Source of the DNA: Nioella sediminis
GTDB taxonomy: Bacteria; Pseudomonadota; Alphaproteobacteria; Rhodobacterales; Rhodobacteraceae
DNA length: 43,853 bases
Assembly (NCBI RefSeq): GCF_001879695.1
Contig: NZ_MNBL01000030.1
Location: 1 to 43,853 of the forward strand
Reading direction: 5' to 3'
Shown here: piece by piece, positions 30,332 through 38,430 of the stretch
How positions within the stretch are numbered: the stretch's first letter is position 1
Layout of the letters: every line of letters begins with the position of its first letter
The notes under the pieces: model-generated
What the model was told of the DNA's origin: nothing
Database searches by the model: none
Seen by the model: the letters and a program-made list of their open reading frames with translations, nothing else
Position numbers and translations under genes: made by a program

Positions 30332-32629
30332 TCAGACCGTATCGCACCGCGCCGTCAACTGCACCGAACCATGCACCGGCTGCGACCAGTTCAGCCGCAC
30401 CGACCCGCGCCCGACCCCGTGCCGCGTCGTGGCATAGGGCATCGTGTAGATCGCCACGTTCGACACCGACCGCACCGCGCCCTCCGGCATCACCGCCACC
30501 GCCACGCGCGCCTCGGTCTCGAACGGCAGCCAGTCGCGCAGATCGACCTCCCACACGTCGAGATCGCTGTTCTCCGTCACCTTCACCGTCACCGGGTTTT
30601 GCGAGTTCTTGGTGATCCCGTGATAGACATTCCCCGTCATCAGGAAATTCGCCGTCCGGCTGCCATCCAAAGGCGCAATCGAATCATCCACGTCATCGAC
30701 CGAATCCAGCGCCCCGCCATTGAGATGCTTGAACACGTTGTCACAGATCGACAGCCCGTTGATGTAATGCCCCGGCCCATGCGGCCGGATCAGGATGAAG
30801 TTTGACCAGCTGGCAATCCCGTTCGCGGTGAAGATATTGCCGTTGATCGTCAGGCCACCGAAGGAAAACTCCCCGGACAGTTCCGGCGCCGGATCATGCT
30901 CATTGGCCCATTCGATATAGCTGTTGTCCACGTAGTTGCCGATGATCGTGGTCTTGACGTTGGTGTTGGTCAGCACGATCCCGGCACTGATCTGGCCGTC
31001 GGGCTCGTTATCCCCCTGGAACCAGTGATTTCCGGTGATCAGGTTGCCATTGCCGCCGAACACCCCGAAATGGCGGAACTTCACCGCCCGGTTGTCACGG
31101 ATCTTGGTGTCGTTGGCATTGGTGTTGAAGGCAATCGTCGTGCGGTCCTGCACCCTCAGAACCTGCTCGTTCGACAGGAACTGACAGCGGTCGATCAGCA
31201 TCCCCGCGCAGCCCTGGTCGCAAGAGGTAATCCCGCGATCCTTGGGGCCGGTGAAGAAACAGTCCTTCACATGGAAGATCAGCCCGCCACGCGGCAGCAT
31301 GATGCCACTGGCCGCCCCGGCGCAGAGAAACTCCACATCCTCCAGCACGAAGCGTTGCAGGTTCTCGAACCCCACGAAGTCCATGATGTATTGGAACCGG
31401 GTGAAGGTATAGGTCTGGCTCGATGGCGGCACGCCCAGAGGTGAGGACAGGAACACCTGGTTGTTGGCAGCATTCACATCCCGCACATAAATCTCGCGCC
31501 CCACGCCCTGCGCGGCTGTCACCAGCGACCCAATGGGGATGGACCCCGCATTGGTCACATTGTCCAGCCGGTCAGGGTTGGCCACGGTCCAGGTGCCGGT
31601 TGCGCTATGCACCTCGTCATCCCAGTTGGCGCTTGGAAGGCAGCTGAACTGCCCGTTGCGGATCACCCGCCTGTTGGCATAGCTCACCTTGTTGCCCACA
31701 ACGGCGGCCATATCAATCGGCCCGTCCAGCTGCACCCGACGTCCCATCATGTCCAGGCTTTCGTGGTCGCCATGGTTCAGCATCGCCTGAAAGGCCTTCT
31801 TGAACCCCTGCAACTCGTCGCCCCCGAACGCATCCGCATAGGCAGGCAGGTTGAAGCTGCCCGCCAGCACCAGCCGGGCGCTGTCGGGCATGTCCAGCTG
31901 GCCCTGAAAGCGCACCGGCGATTGCAGCGTCAGGTTCGACGCGATCCGATAGGTGCCGCCGCTGACCAGCAGCTCGCGTCCGGCGGCGGCGGCATCGGCG
32001 GCGGCAAAGGCACCGGTGTCATCGGTCACGCCATCGCCCGCCGCGCCGAAATCCTTCACATCCACCCAGTCCATCATCTTGCGCAGGAAGACGTGGGTCA
32101 CATCCTCGATCTTGACCGACTCGATTCGGATGGTGCCCCCATTGCCGCCGGTCAGGTCCAGCCCGAAATGCCCATAGGCGGCATCCTCGCCCCAGGCCAT
32201 GTCGACGCCGCCGCGATCCCCGATGCCGACAATCGCAGAGACGGTCACCACCTCGCCATAGGCGGTCATCGCCGTTGTCGGCCCAGTTTCGACCACCCCG
32301 GAGACATGGGTATTGTTGGCCTGCCCGGCCCACCCCGCGATCCGCACAGACGGGATGGCACCCGACAGCGACTTCACCCGTGCCGAGATGCGCAGATAGA
32401 GCCCTGGCAGTATCGGCGTTTCCGCCATGTAGCGGATGCGCGTGGTCGTTTCGGTCTTCAGGATCTCCAGACAGGTGCCGAAATCCTGATCCGCCGTCAC
32501 CAGCACGCCAAAGCCGGATGTGGCCCAGGTATCGGTGCCGGGCGTGCCGTCCTCCCGGCTCCAGACAGAGAGCCCCTCGGAAAATGCCGGCGGCATCAGG
32601 TTCAGCCCGTCGGTGATCACTTGGTTCAT
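30332..32629 (-). CDS. Right-handed beta-helix (pectate-lyase-like/GH28-related) surface or spike protein
   Basis: A 765-residue protein without a signal peptide. Residues about 20-180 look like a jelly-roll/carbohydrate-binding domain (TRIRYMAETPILPGLYLRIS, GTIRIESVKIEDV). Residue 189 onward opens with VDVKDFGAAGDGVTDDTGAF, the signature that starts many phage tailspikes and pectate-lyase-superfamily proteins, followed by a long right-handed beta-helix (DKGI..., VLTNTNVKTTIIGNYVDN, GLTINGNIFTANG, NGLSICDNVFKHLNGG) and a C-terminal beta domain. Such proteins bind or cut polysaccharides. The ATG has AAGGGG upstream. With no phage genes around, a gene-transfer-agent-type spike, a capsule-binding fibre or an exported depolymerase by another route are candidates. 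A CtrA-type site lies upstream. Confidence 0.78.
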   Translation of the reverse strand: MNQVITDGLNLMPPAFSEGLSVWSREDGTPGTDTWATSGFGVLVTADQDFGTCLEILKTETTTRIRYMAETPILPGLYLRISARVKSLSGAIPSVRIAGWAGQANNTHVSGVVETGPTTAMTAYGEVVTVSAIVGIGDRGGVDMAWGEDAAYGHFGLDLTGGNGGTIRIESVKIEDVTHVFLRKMMDWVDVKDFGAAGDGVTDDTGAFAAADAAAAGRELLVSGGTYRIASNLTLQSPVRFQGQLDMPDSARLVLAGSFNLPAYADAFGGDELQGFKKAFQAMLNHGDHESLDMMGRRVQLDGPIDMAAVVGNKVSYANRRVIRNGQFSCLPSANWDDEVHSATGTWTVANPDRLDNVTNAGSIPIGSLVTAAQGVGREIYVRDVNAANNQVFLSSPLGVPPSSQTYTFTRFQYIMDFVGFENLQRFVLEDVEFLCAGAASGIMLPRGGLIFHVKDCFFTGPKDRGITSCDQGCAGMLIDRCQFLSNEQVLRVQDRTTIAFNTNANDTKIRDNRAVKFRHFGVFGGNGNLITGNHWFQGDNEPDGQISAGIVLTNTNVKTTIIGNYVDNSYIEWANEHDPAPELSGEFSFGGLTINGNIFTANGIASWSNFILIRPHGPGHYINGLSICDNVFKHLNGGALDSVDDVDDSIAPLDGSRTANFLMTGNVYHGITKNSQNPVTVKVTENSDLDVWEVDLRDWLPFETEARVAVAVMPEGAVRSVSNVAIYTMPYATTRHGVGRGSVRLNWSQPVHGSVQLTARCDTV

Positions 32630-32785
32630 GTCAAACCCCTTTTGCGCATGCATGGGCAGAACCCACGCCTTCGACCCCTGCGGGCGGTGTCTGGCCCGAG
32701 GGATGTCTCGATTGTTCACGATATTCAGAGAGAAGCGCCGGGCGCTCCTTCAGGCCCGGTTGACGCCCAGACTTACAGGCCGAGG

Positions 32786-32801
32786 GTTAAAAAGCGGTTA
32801 A
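32786..32801 (-). promoter_or_regulatory. CtrA-binding-site match upstream of the beta-helix gene
   Basis: On the minus strand the sequence reads TTAACCGCTTTTTAAC, a perfect TTAA-N7-TTAAC. It lies about 157-172 bases upstream of the start codon of the beta-helix gene (32629), in the spacer after the DUF4864 gene. GTA and surface genes of Rhodobacterales are often under CtrA control. Confidence 0.65.
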
Positions 32802-32815
32802 TCTCGCGGCAGGTT

Positions 32816-33229
32816 TCAGGCACCCAGATACTGCCCGCGCAGCACGGTCACACCCGCGATGCGCCAGCGCCCGTCGATCTGCACCATCTCGTAGTCCAGA
32901 ACATGCGCGCCTCCGGCCGGGTCCAGAATCTGCACCTGCTGGACCAGCCTGTCGCCCTCCTCCCGCAATCCCAGAAAGGTCGTTTCCCCCGGCTGCCAGA
33001 CCATCGGATAGCCGCGTTCCACCATCGCACCGAAATACATAGGGTGCTGGAACATCTGCTGAATCGTCGGGCTGGCAAAGGTCCAGGCGGTAAAGACATT
33101 GCCGGTCGAAAACGCATCCAGCTGGCTCTGGATGGTGCTCTCGATCTCCGGGTTCGCGGGCAGCCGCTCCTGTGCCGCCGCGCCAAGGGGCATCAGCATG
33201 AGCAGCACGGTGATAAGGAACATGCGCAT
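32816..33229 (-). CDS. Exported DUF4864 protein
   Basis: A 137-residue exported protein with signal peptide MRMFLITVLLMLMPLGAAA, followed by QERLP. The mature part (NPEIESTIQSQLDAFSTGNV, PTIQQMFQHPMYFGAMVERG, YPMVWQPGETTFLGLREEGD and LDYEMVQIDGRWRIAGVTVL, each up to 20 residues) is a complete DUF4864 domain with a SnoaL/NTF2-like alpha+beta fold. The function of the family is unknown. GGAGG precedes the ATG by 7 bases; a second ATG two codons later is an alternative. The upstream frame continues into repeat copy B, which is unlikely to be coding. Confidence 0.85.
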   Translation of the reverse strand: MRMFLITVLLMLMPLGAAAQERLPANPEIESTIQSQLDAFSTGNVFTAWTFASPTIQQMFQHPMYFGAMVERGYPMVWQPGETTFLGLREEGDRLVQQVQILDPAGGAHVLDYEMVQIDGRWRIAGVTVLRGQYLGA

Positions 33230-33668
33230 GGTCGGCCTCCTGCCGGTTGTCCCAGTCCTTCCCGCAAACCTAGCGCGCAACCCCGTCGCGTCCAGCGCCG
33301 CACGCTCACCCGCTTGACGCGACCAGGGCTTCTCCTTGCGAAAATACTCCCGCCGGAGGCAGACCGCCGGTGCCACAAACGCCCGGATCGGCTCTGATGC
33401 ACCGCGCCCGCAACCCTTTCGTGGCAACGCGGCCCGAGGAGGGCCCCGCAGGGGCTTGACGAGGGCCGCTCTCCGGTCGACGCCGGCAGGCGGCGAAACC
33501 GCTTTCCGTCTGCACGGGGGGTGTACAGGGGGTGTACGCATGGCGCCCCCGGATCAGGCCCTAGGCTTGCGACATAAATTGTCCAGAAATTATTCCCATA
33601 CGAATTATTCTTGCGCTGCACCTGCAAAATGAATATCACCCTTGCAGCAAAACGACCGGAGAGATTCC
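33230..33668. other. 439-base spacer between divergent genes, holding repeat copy B
   Basis: Between the DUF4864 gene and mcd there is no credible gene. The stretch contains the 33429-33550 dispersed repeat, an upstream patch (CTTGCGAAAATACTCCCGCC near 33337) resembling the left flank of copy A, and an AT-rich leader (about 33570-33650) in which the mcd promoter probably lies. No clear -35/-10 pair could be assigned. Confidence 0.6.
33429..33550. repeat. Dispersed intergenic repeat, copy B (core plus GTGTAC tail)
   Basis: The core 33429-33502 starts GCGGCCCGAGGAGGGCC and ends with the same GACGCCGGCAGGCGGCGAAA stretch plus CCGC as copy A; the middle differs. The tail 33511-33550 has two GGGGGTGTAC units and GCATGGCGCCCCC, against three units in copy A. 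It lies between the divergent DUF4864 and mcd genes. Confidence 0.85.
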
Positions 33669-35360
33669 ATGCCGCATGACGGAGCGCCCATGCCCACAGA
33701 TTCGCCCGAGGCCATCCTGCTGCCCGACCTGCTCACCCTGACTGCTGCCGCCATCGCGCCGGTCGAAACCCTGCTGGATATCGCGACCACCAGACTGCGC
33801 GGAAAGGTCAGTCATGACGGGCGGGTCTCTGGCAGGAAACTTGAAGAAAATCAGGTTGCTGCCCATGGTCTGGCCTGGCTCGCCACCTATGTGGAGGCGC
33901 TGCGGCAGATGCAGGGTTGGGCCGAACGGCTGACCGCCGACGGCAAGTTCGGCGAGACCGAGGCGCTGCTGCACCAGATCGCCTTTGGCGAATATCTCTG
34001 GCAGATCTATGGCGGCATCCCGATGAGCCAGGGCGAAATGCTGCGACCGCAAGATATCGGCCTCACCCAGGACGACCAGCGCGCCCTGATGACGCCCGAG
34101 ATCATGACCCTGACCCAGTCCGGCAACACCCAGGCCGCACGCACGAAACTCGTTGAAATCATGCAGGAAATTGCGGGGTCCAACGGCGTCGGCGTCACCG
34201 GTCTGGACGATGAACTGGAAATGATCCGCGACCAGTTTTCTCGCTACGCCCGTGAACGCGTGGAACCCAATGCCCATGACTGGCACCTCAAGGATGAACT
34301 CATCCCGATGGAGATCATCGAGGAGCTGGCCGAGATGGGCGTCTTCGGCCTGACCATCCCCGAGGAATATGGCGGATTCGGCCTTTCGAAAGCCTCCATG
34401 GTCGTGGTCTCCGAGGAACTCAGCCGCGGCTATATCGGGGTCGGCTCCCTTGGGACCCGCTCTGAAATCGCGGCGGAGCTCATCCTTTGCGGCGGCACGG
34501 AAGAGCAGAAAAATCAATGGCTTCCCAAGCTTGCCAGCGGGGAAATCCTGCCCACGGCGGTGTTCACCGAACCCAACACCGGGTCCGATCTCGGCAGCCT
34601 GCGCACCCGCGCGGTTAAAACCGACGAGGGCTGGGAAATCACTGGCAACAAGACCTGGATCACCCACGCCGCGCGCACCCATGTGATGACGCTTCTGGCC
34701 CGCACCGACCCCGAGACCACCGATCACCGGGGCCTGTCGATGTTCCTTGCCGAGAAGACCCCGGGCTCCGACGAAAACCCCTTCCCGACCGAGGGCATGA
34801 CAGGGGGTGAGATCGAAGTGCTCGGCTATCGCGGCATGAAGGAATACGAGCTTGGCTTCGACGGCTTCAAGGTGAAGGAGGAAAACCTTCTCGGCGGCCA
34901 GACAGGGCAAGGGTTCAAGCAGCTCATGCAGACATTTGAATCCGCCCGCATCCAGACCGCCGCCCGCGCCATTGGCGTGGCGCAGGCCGCGCTCGACGTG
35001 GCGATGCAATACGCACAGGACCGCAAGCAGTTCGGCAAATCGCTGATCGAGTTTCCCCGCGTCTCCGGCAAGCTGGCCATGATGGCGGTGGAAATCATGA
35101 TCGCCCGTCAGTTGACCTATTATTCCGCCTGGCAGAAAGACCACGACAAGCGTTGTGATCTGGAGGCCGGGATGGCCAAGCTTCTCGGCGCCCGCGTGGC
35201 CTGGGCGGCTGCCGATAACGGGCTGCAGATCCATGGCGGCAACGGTTTCGCGCTGGAATACAAGATTTCCCGCATCCTGTGCGATGCGCGTATCCTCAAT
35301 ATCTTCGAGGGCGCTGCCGAAATTCAGGCGCAGGTGATCGCCCGCAGGCTTCTGGGCTGA
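33669..35360 (+). CDS. mcd: (2S)-methylsuccinyl-CoA dehydrogenase
   Basis: A 563-residue acyl-CoA dehydrogenase, much longer than the usual ~380 because of an N-terminal domain of about 170 residues (with DIATTRLRGKVSHDG and the QIYGGIPMSQGEMLRPQDIG region). This extension is typical of Mcd in the ethylmalonyl-CoA pathway, where it oxidises (2S)-methylsuccinyl-CoA to mesaconyl-CoA using FAD. The catalytic domain shows GVFGLTIPEEYGGFGLSKAS, FTEPNTGSDLGSLRTRA, ITGNKTWITHAARTHVM, RKQFGKSLIEFPRVSGKLAM (20 residues) and IHGGNGFALEYKISRILCDA. GGAG precedes the chosen ATG. It is monocistronic here, followed by a strong terminator; other pathway genes are not in the window. Confidence 0.93.
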   Translation: MPHDGAPMPTDSPEAILLPDLLTLTAAAIAPVETLLDIATTRLRGKVSHDGRVSGRKLEENQVAAHGLAWLATYVEALRQMQGWAERLTADGKFGETEALLHQIAFGEYLWQIYGGIPMSQGEMLRPQDIGLTQDDQRALMTPEIMTLTQSGNTQAARTKLVEIMQEIAGSNGVGVTGLDDELEMIRDQFSRYARERVEPNAHDWHLKDELIPMEIIEELAEMGVFGLTIPEEYGGFGLSKASMVVVSEELSRGYIGVGSLGTRSEIAAELILCGGTEEQKNQWLPKLASGEILPTAVFTEPNTGSDLGSLRTRAVKTDEGWEITGNKTWITHAARTHVMTLLARTDPETTDHRGLSMFLAEKTPGSDENPFPTEGMTGGEIEVLGYRGMKEYELGFDGFKVKEENLLGGQTGQGFKQLMQTFESARIQTAARAIGVAQAALDVAMQYAQDRKQFGKSLIEFPRVSGKLAMMAVEIMIARQLTYYSAWQKDHDKRCDLEAGMAKLLGARVAWAAADNGLQIHGGNGFALEYKISRILCDARILNIFEGAAEIQAQVIARRLLG

Positions 35361-35382
35361 TCCTCACCCGATCAGCTCACAG

Positions 35383-35418
35383 ACGGCCCGCCCCTCACCC
35401 GGCGGGCCGTTTTCTTTT
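35383..35418 (+). terminator. Rho-independent terminator of mcd
   Basis: ACGGCCCGCC (35383-35392) and GGCGGGCCGT (35401-35410) form a perfect 10-bp stem with an 8-base loop, followed by TTTCTTTT. It lies 22 bases after the mcd stop. It also faces the end of the convergent channel gene and may serve both. Confidence 0.92.
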
Positions 35419-35425
35419 CTGGGCA

Positions 35426-36397
35426 TCATTCCGGTTGGCAGATTTCGCCCGCCGTGATCGCCCTGATTGTGCGCCAGAGCAACCCGGCGATGATCACCAC
35501 CAGCACCGCCAGAAGCACGGTTCCGATGGTCTTATGCGCCGCGGATTCCGCCGCGCCCGCATAGACGAAACTGGCGATGGTGACGGCGGCAAAGGGGAAG
35601 CTCAGCGCCCAGAAGGACAGGGCGAAGGGCAGGCGGATGATACGGGGCAGCTGCATGGCGACCAGCAGGGTAAAGAAATAGGCCGCATTGAGCAGGATCA
35701 GCCCGAAAGGCCCGGTGCCACCCGTCAGCCGCACCCAGGCCACGAAGGCCACGGCGGGCGGCGCGATCAGGATCACCAGCGTCGGCTGCAACCGGCCCGG
35801 CAGCGGGTCGTGGAACACCAGCCGGTTGATGACCAGCGTCAGCAGCACGATCCAGAAGATCAGCCCGACCGACATGAAGTACCAGCTGAGGTCCGCATAG
35901 CCCAGTTGCACCCCCGCAATCGGCACGATCACATTGCCCACGGCGGGGATGAACCATGCGGGCGACAGCTGACCATGCATGAAGGACCGTGTCCCGATCC
36001 AGCCGGACACAACCGCCAACGTCAGCACCGCCTGAAGGGCCGCACCAGCGAGCCACAGCCCCTCGGCCAGCGCCTCCGACCGGCTGACCGATGCCGTGGC
36101 CAGCAGCAGCAGAGAGATCGAGATCGCCGGGAAGAAGGCCAGCTTTACCGGGTGATTCCATTCCGCCCGCACCGCCCCGCCGTGCCGCATCGCCTTGGCC
36201 GCGTAGAGCATGGCGATGATCACAAACACCGCGATGGTCCCGAAATAGGCGATATCAGAGGTCAGCGAGGACAGCCCGTAAGCCGTTTCCGCCGCATGCA
36301 GCGCCAATGTCAGACCGGACAGTCCCATGACGATGGCGAAGAAAGTAACGTGGAAATGCTCCAGCCGGGTGGCGGAGGGCGCGGTGGCATCGGACAT
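35426..36397 (-). CDS. SLAC1/TehA-type anion channel or transporter
   Basis: A 323-residue integral membrane protein with ten hydrophobic segments, the number expected for the TDT/SLAC1/TehA family: HVTFFAIVMGLSGLTLAL, AYFGTIAVFVIIAMLYA, AWFIPAVGNVIVPIAG, LIFWIVLLTLVINRL, LLNAAYFFTLLVAMQL and FALSFWALSFPFAAVTIASF. Family members conduct chloride, nitrate, sulfite or dicarboxylates; the tellurite-resistance label is historical. AGGAG precedes the ATG of MSDATAPS; an upstream in-frame ATG is rejected. A perfect FNR-type box, TTGACCCAAGTCAA, lies 62 bases upstream, so expression may be linked to low oxygen or nitrogen oxides. Confidence 0.85.
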   Translation of the reverse strand: MSDATAPSATRLEHFHVTFFAIVMGLSGLTLALHAAETAYGLSSLTSDIAYFGTIAVFVIIAMLYAAKAMRHGGAVRAEWNHPVKLAFFPAISISLLLLATASVSRSEALAEGLWLAGAALQAVLTLAVVSGWIGTRSFMHGQLSPAWFIPAVGNVIVPIAGVQLGYADLSWYFMSVGLIFWIVLLTLVINRLVFHDPLPGRLQPTLVILIAPPAVAFVAWVRLTGGTGPFGLILLNAAYFFTLLVAMQLPRIIRLPFALSFWALSFPFAAVTIASFVYAGAAESAAHKTIGTVLLAVLVVIIAGLLWRTIRAITAGEICQPE

Positions 36398-36458
36398 GGG
36401 GCGGACTCCTGCGGGCAATGTTGTCTGCGTCAATTACATCGGAGCCATGGCGCAGGCC

Positions 36459-36472
36459 TTGACCCAAGTCAA
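36459..36472. promoter_or_regulatory. FNR/CRP-family box upstream of the SLAC1/TehA gene
   Basis: TTGACCCAAGTCAA is a perfect palindromic TTGAC-N4-GTCAA. It lies 62-75 bases upstream of the channel start codon. Such boxes are bound by FNR- or NnrR/Dnr-type regulators in denitrifying and oxygen-responsive alphaproteobacteria. Confidence 0.6.
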
Positions 36473-36498
36473 CCGCTATGCCGGGGTCGAAACGCGAA

Positions 36499-36530
36499 CC
36501 GGCGCAGTCCCTTTGACAGGGCTGCGCCGG
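36499..36530 (-). terminator. Strong hairpin downstream of the glycine-zipper lipoprotein gene
   Basis: CCGGCGCAG (36499-36507) pairs with CTGCGCCGG (36522-36530), continued by CCC/GGG across a bulged T, with a 7-base loop. It lies just beyond the end of the lipoprotein gene on the minus strand, before the channel gene. The following bases on the minus strand are TTCGCGTTTCG, a weak U-tract. Confidence 0.55.
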
Positions 36531-36551
36531 ATACTGTTTTCAGTCTGACGG

Positions 36552-36815
36552 TCAGCAGGGGCGCACGTCCACCCGGCCATCGGCCCGTTTGTAGGCGCAT
36601 TGGCCGGTCTGGTTGTTGCGGGCAACTTCCGCGCCAATGGCAGCACCTGCCAGAGAAAGACCGACGGTCCAGCCGGTATTCGCGTCCAGCAGTTCCGCCA
36701 TGGCAAAACCGCCAAGCGCGCCAAGCGCCGCGCCGCCGTAAATCTGTTCTTCGGGGGTGCAGGCAGCACCAGCCAGCAGCGCAACAACTGCGGTAATGGT
36801 CAAATACTTCCGCAT
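36552..36815 (-). CDS. Glycine-zipper lipoprotein
   Basis: An 87-residue lipoprotein. The signal MRKYLTITAVVALLAGAA is followed by C19, the lipidation cysteine (LAGAAC). The mature part has Gly/Ala-rich segments of the glycine-zipper type (IYGGAALGALGGFAMAELLD, VGLSLAGAAIGAEVARNN) and a short C-terminal tail with CAYKRADGRVDVRPC, probably a disulphide. Such small proteins sit in the outer membrane. GGAAGGAGA precedes the ATG. The family is common, the function unknown. Confidence 0.83.
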   Translation of the reverse strand: MRKYLTITAVVALLAGAACTPEEQIYGGAALGALGGFAMAELLDANTGWTVGLSLAGAAIGAEVARNNQTGQCAYKRADGRVDVRPC

Positions 36816-36947
36816 GAGAAATCTCCTTCCCAGGTTAGGCATTGCCTATCGAATGCCCAACAAAGACTATCAGGCTCACGAAATCCTGTCTTGATCTGGC
36901 GCAAACCCCTGTCAATCTGGCGAGGACCTGCCGAAAGCCCCGATCGC

Positions 36948-37343
36948 ATGAACCCCGTCCTGCGCAAACCCTTGCCGCTGCTTTTCTTTTTACTGACCCT
37001 TGCGGGCTGCCTGAGGGATGAGAGCGTGACCGGCTACGCAGCCGGGATCTGGGAACTGGAGACCGACGAGGCGGTGCGGATCACGCTCGACCTGACGGCG
37101 CGCGGTCGGATCTCGGGCCATGGACCTTGCAACAGCTATTCGGCCCCGCAGACAGCCCCCTACCCCTGGTTCGAACCCGGCCCCTTGGCCAGCACCCGTG
37201 CCATTTGCCCCGAACTGGCAGCCGAGCAGAGGTTTCTTGCGGCGCTGTCTGGCATGACCCTGGCGGAAGTGTCGGGCCCCGTTCTGATCCTGTCCAACGA
37301 CACGGGCGACAGGCTGGAGTTTCGCTTGATCACGCCGGAATGA
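36948..37343 (+). CDS. META/HslJ-domain lipoprotein
   Basis: A 131-residue lipoprotein with signal MNPVLRKPLPLLFFLLTLAG and lipid cysteine C21. The mature part (GIWELETDEAVRITLDLTAR, ISGHGPCNSYSAPQTAPYPW (20 residues), RAICPELAAEQRFLAALSGM, LILSNDTGDRLEFRL) has the order of a META/HslJ domain, including the GPCN and C-P pair. HslJ proteins are outer-membrane heat-responsive proteins of unknown role. GAGGA lies upstream with a long spacing of about 12 bases before the ATG, so the start is slightly uncertain. Confidence 0.8.
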   Translation: MNPVLRKPLPLLFFLLTLAGCLRDESVTGYAAGIWELETDEAVRITLDLTARGRISGHGPCNSYSAPQTAPYPWFEPGPLASTRAICPELAAEQRFLAALSGMTLAEVSGPVLILSNDTGDRLEFRLITPE

Positions 37344-37407
37344 ATACACTGCCACGACCTGCGCAGCACCGCACCGAAGCCAGTGGCCAAACCGAAAAGG
37401 AACCCAC

Positions 37408-38430
37408 ATGCCTACAGTTCTGGTCACCGGCGCGTCGGGCTATATTGCCAAGCACATCGTCCTGCGCCTGTTGCGCGCCGGGTATCACGTGCGCGGCTCC
37501 GTCCGGGACGCGGCCAAGGGGCAGGCCCTGCGCGACGCGCTTACCCCGCTTTTGCCGGATGGACAGGCCGAGACCCACCTGAGCACGGTCACGCTCGACC
37601 TGCTCCAAGATGATGGCTGGACCGAGGCCGCAACCGGGACCGACGCGATCCTGCACACGGCCTCGCCCTTTCCCATGGTCCAGCCCACGGACCCGCAAGA
37701 GCTGATCGCCCCGGCGGTCGAAGGCGCGCAGCGGGCGATCCGTGCCGCGCGCGATGCGGGCGTGAGCCGGGTGATCCTGACCTCCTCGGTTGCGGCGGTG
37801 TCGGGCTGCGACCTGCCGCCGGGCCGCGCCACCTATGACGAGCGCGACTGGTCCGATCCCGCATATCCGGGTATCACGCCCTATTCCGTTTCCAAGACGC
37901 TCGCCGAGAAAGCCGCGTGGGACATGGTGGCCTCTGACGCGCCGGGAATCGGGCTGACCACCATCAATCCGGGCTTCGTGGTCGGCGCGCCACTTGATGG
38001 CCATTACGGCACCTCGCTGGCCGTGGTCGAGCGTCTTCTGTCGGCGCGGGATCCGATGCTGCCCTATTTCGGCTTCACCACCGTTGATGTCGGCGACATC
38101 GCCGAAATGCATCTGCGTGCCTTGCAGCGCGACGAGACCATCGGGCAACGGCTGATCGGGGTTGCAGATTTCCTCTGGTTCACGGACATGGCCGAGCATC
38201 TGGCCCGCACGTTCCCGGACCGAAAGATCGTGACCCGCCGCGCTCCGAATGTCGTCGTCCGTCTCCTCGGACTGTTCGACCCGGCGATCCGGTCGATCGT
38301 GCCTGCGCTCGGGGTCCGCACCGATGTCGATGCCAGCCGCGCGCGGGACATGTTGGACATGACTTTCCGCGATCCCCGCGACAGCCTGTCTGAAACCGCC
38401 CAATGGCTTTTGGATCAGGGCCGCGTCTGA
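37408..38430 (+). CDS. Extended short-chain dehydrogenase (NAD-dependent epimerase/reductase)
   Basis: A 340-residue extended SDR of the dihydroflavonol-4-reductase/aldehyde-reductase group. The N-terminal Rossmann motif is [20 protein letters not shown], in which the third glycine of GxxGxxG is alanine, as in many members of this group. The catalytic YxxxK is [14 protein letters not shown], with SSVAAVSG and [13 protein letters not shown] also present. It probably reduces an aldehyde or ketone with NADPH; the substrate is unknown. The last 16 bases overlap the end of the convergent recO gene. Confidence 0.88.
   Translation: MPTVLVTGASGYIAKHIVLRLLRAGYHVRGSVRDAAKGQALRDALTPLLPDGQAETHLSTVTLDLLQDDGWTEAATGTDAILHTASPFPMVQPTDPQELIAPAVEGAQRAIRAARDAGVSRVILTSSVAAVSGCDLPPGRATYDERDWSDPAYPGITPYSVSKTLAEKAAWDMVASDAPGIGLTTINPGFVVGAPLDGHYGTSLAVVERLLSARDPMLPYFGFTTVDVGDIAEMHLRALQRDETIGQRLIGVADFLWFTDMAEHLARTFPDRKIVTRRAPNVVVRLLGLFDPAIRSIVPALGVRTDVDASRARDMLDMTFRDPRDSLSETAQWLLDQGRV

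Noticed and set aside
30332-32801. Prophage interpretation of the beta-helix gene
   Set aside because: No capsid, terminase, portal, integrase or lysis gene is visible on either side, and the flanks are ordinary chromosomal genes.
31607-33397. 596-codon open frame opposite the beta-helix gene
   Set aside because: Its product is His/Arg/Pro-rich low-complexity sequence with no family motifs; the opposite strand encodes the beta-helix and DUF4864 proteins.
33636-35234. 532-codon open frame opposite mcd
   Set aside because: Mcd on the plus strand has the complete domain order and a terminator. The antisense product shows no motifs.
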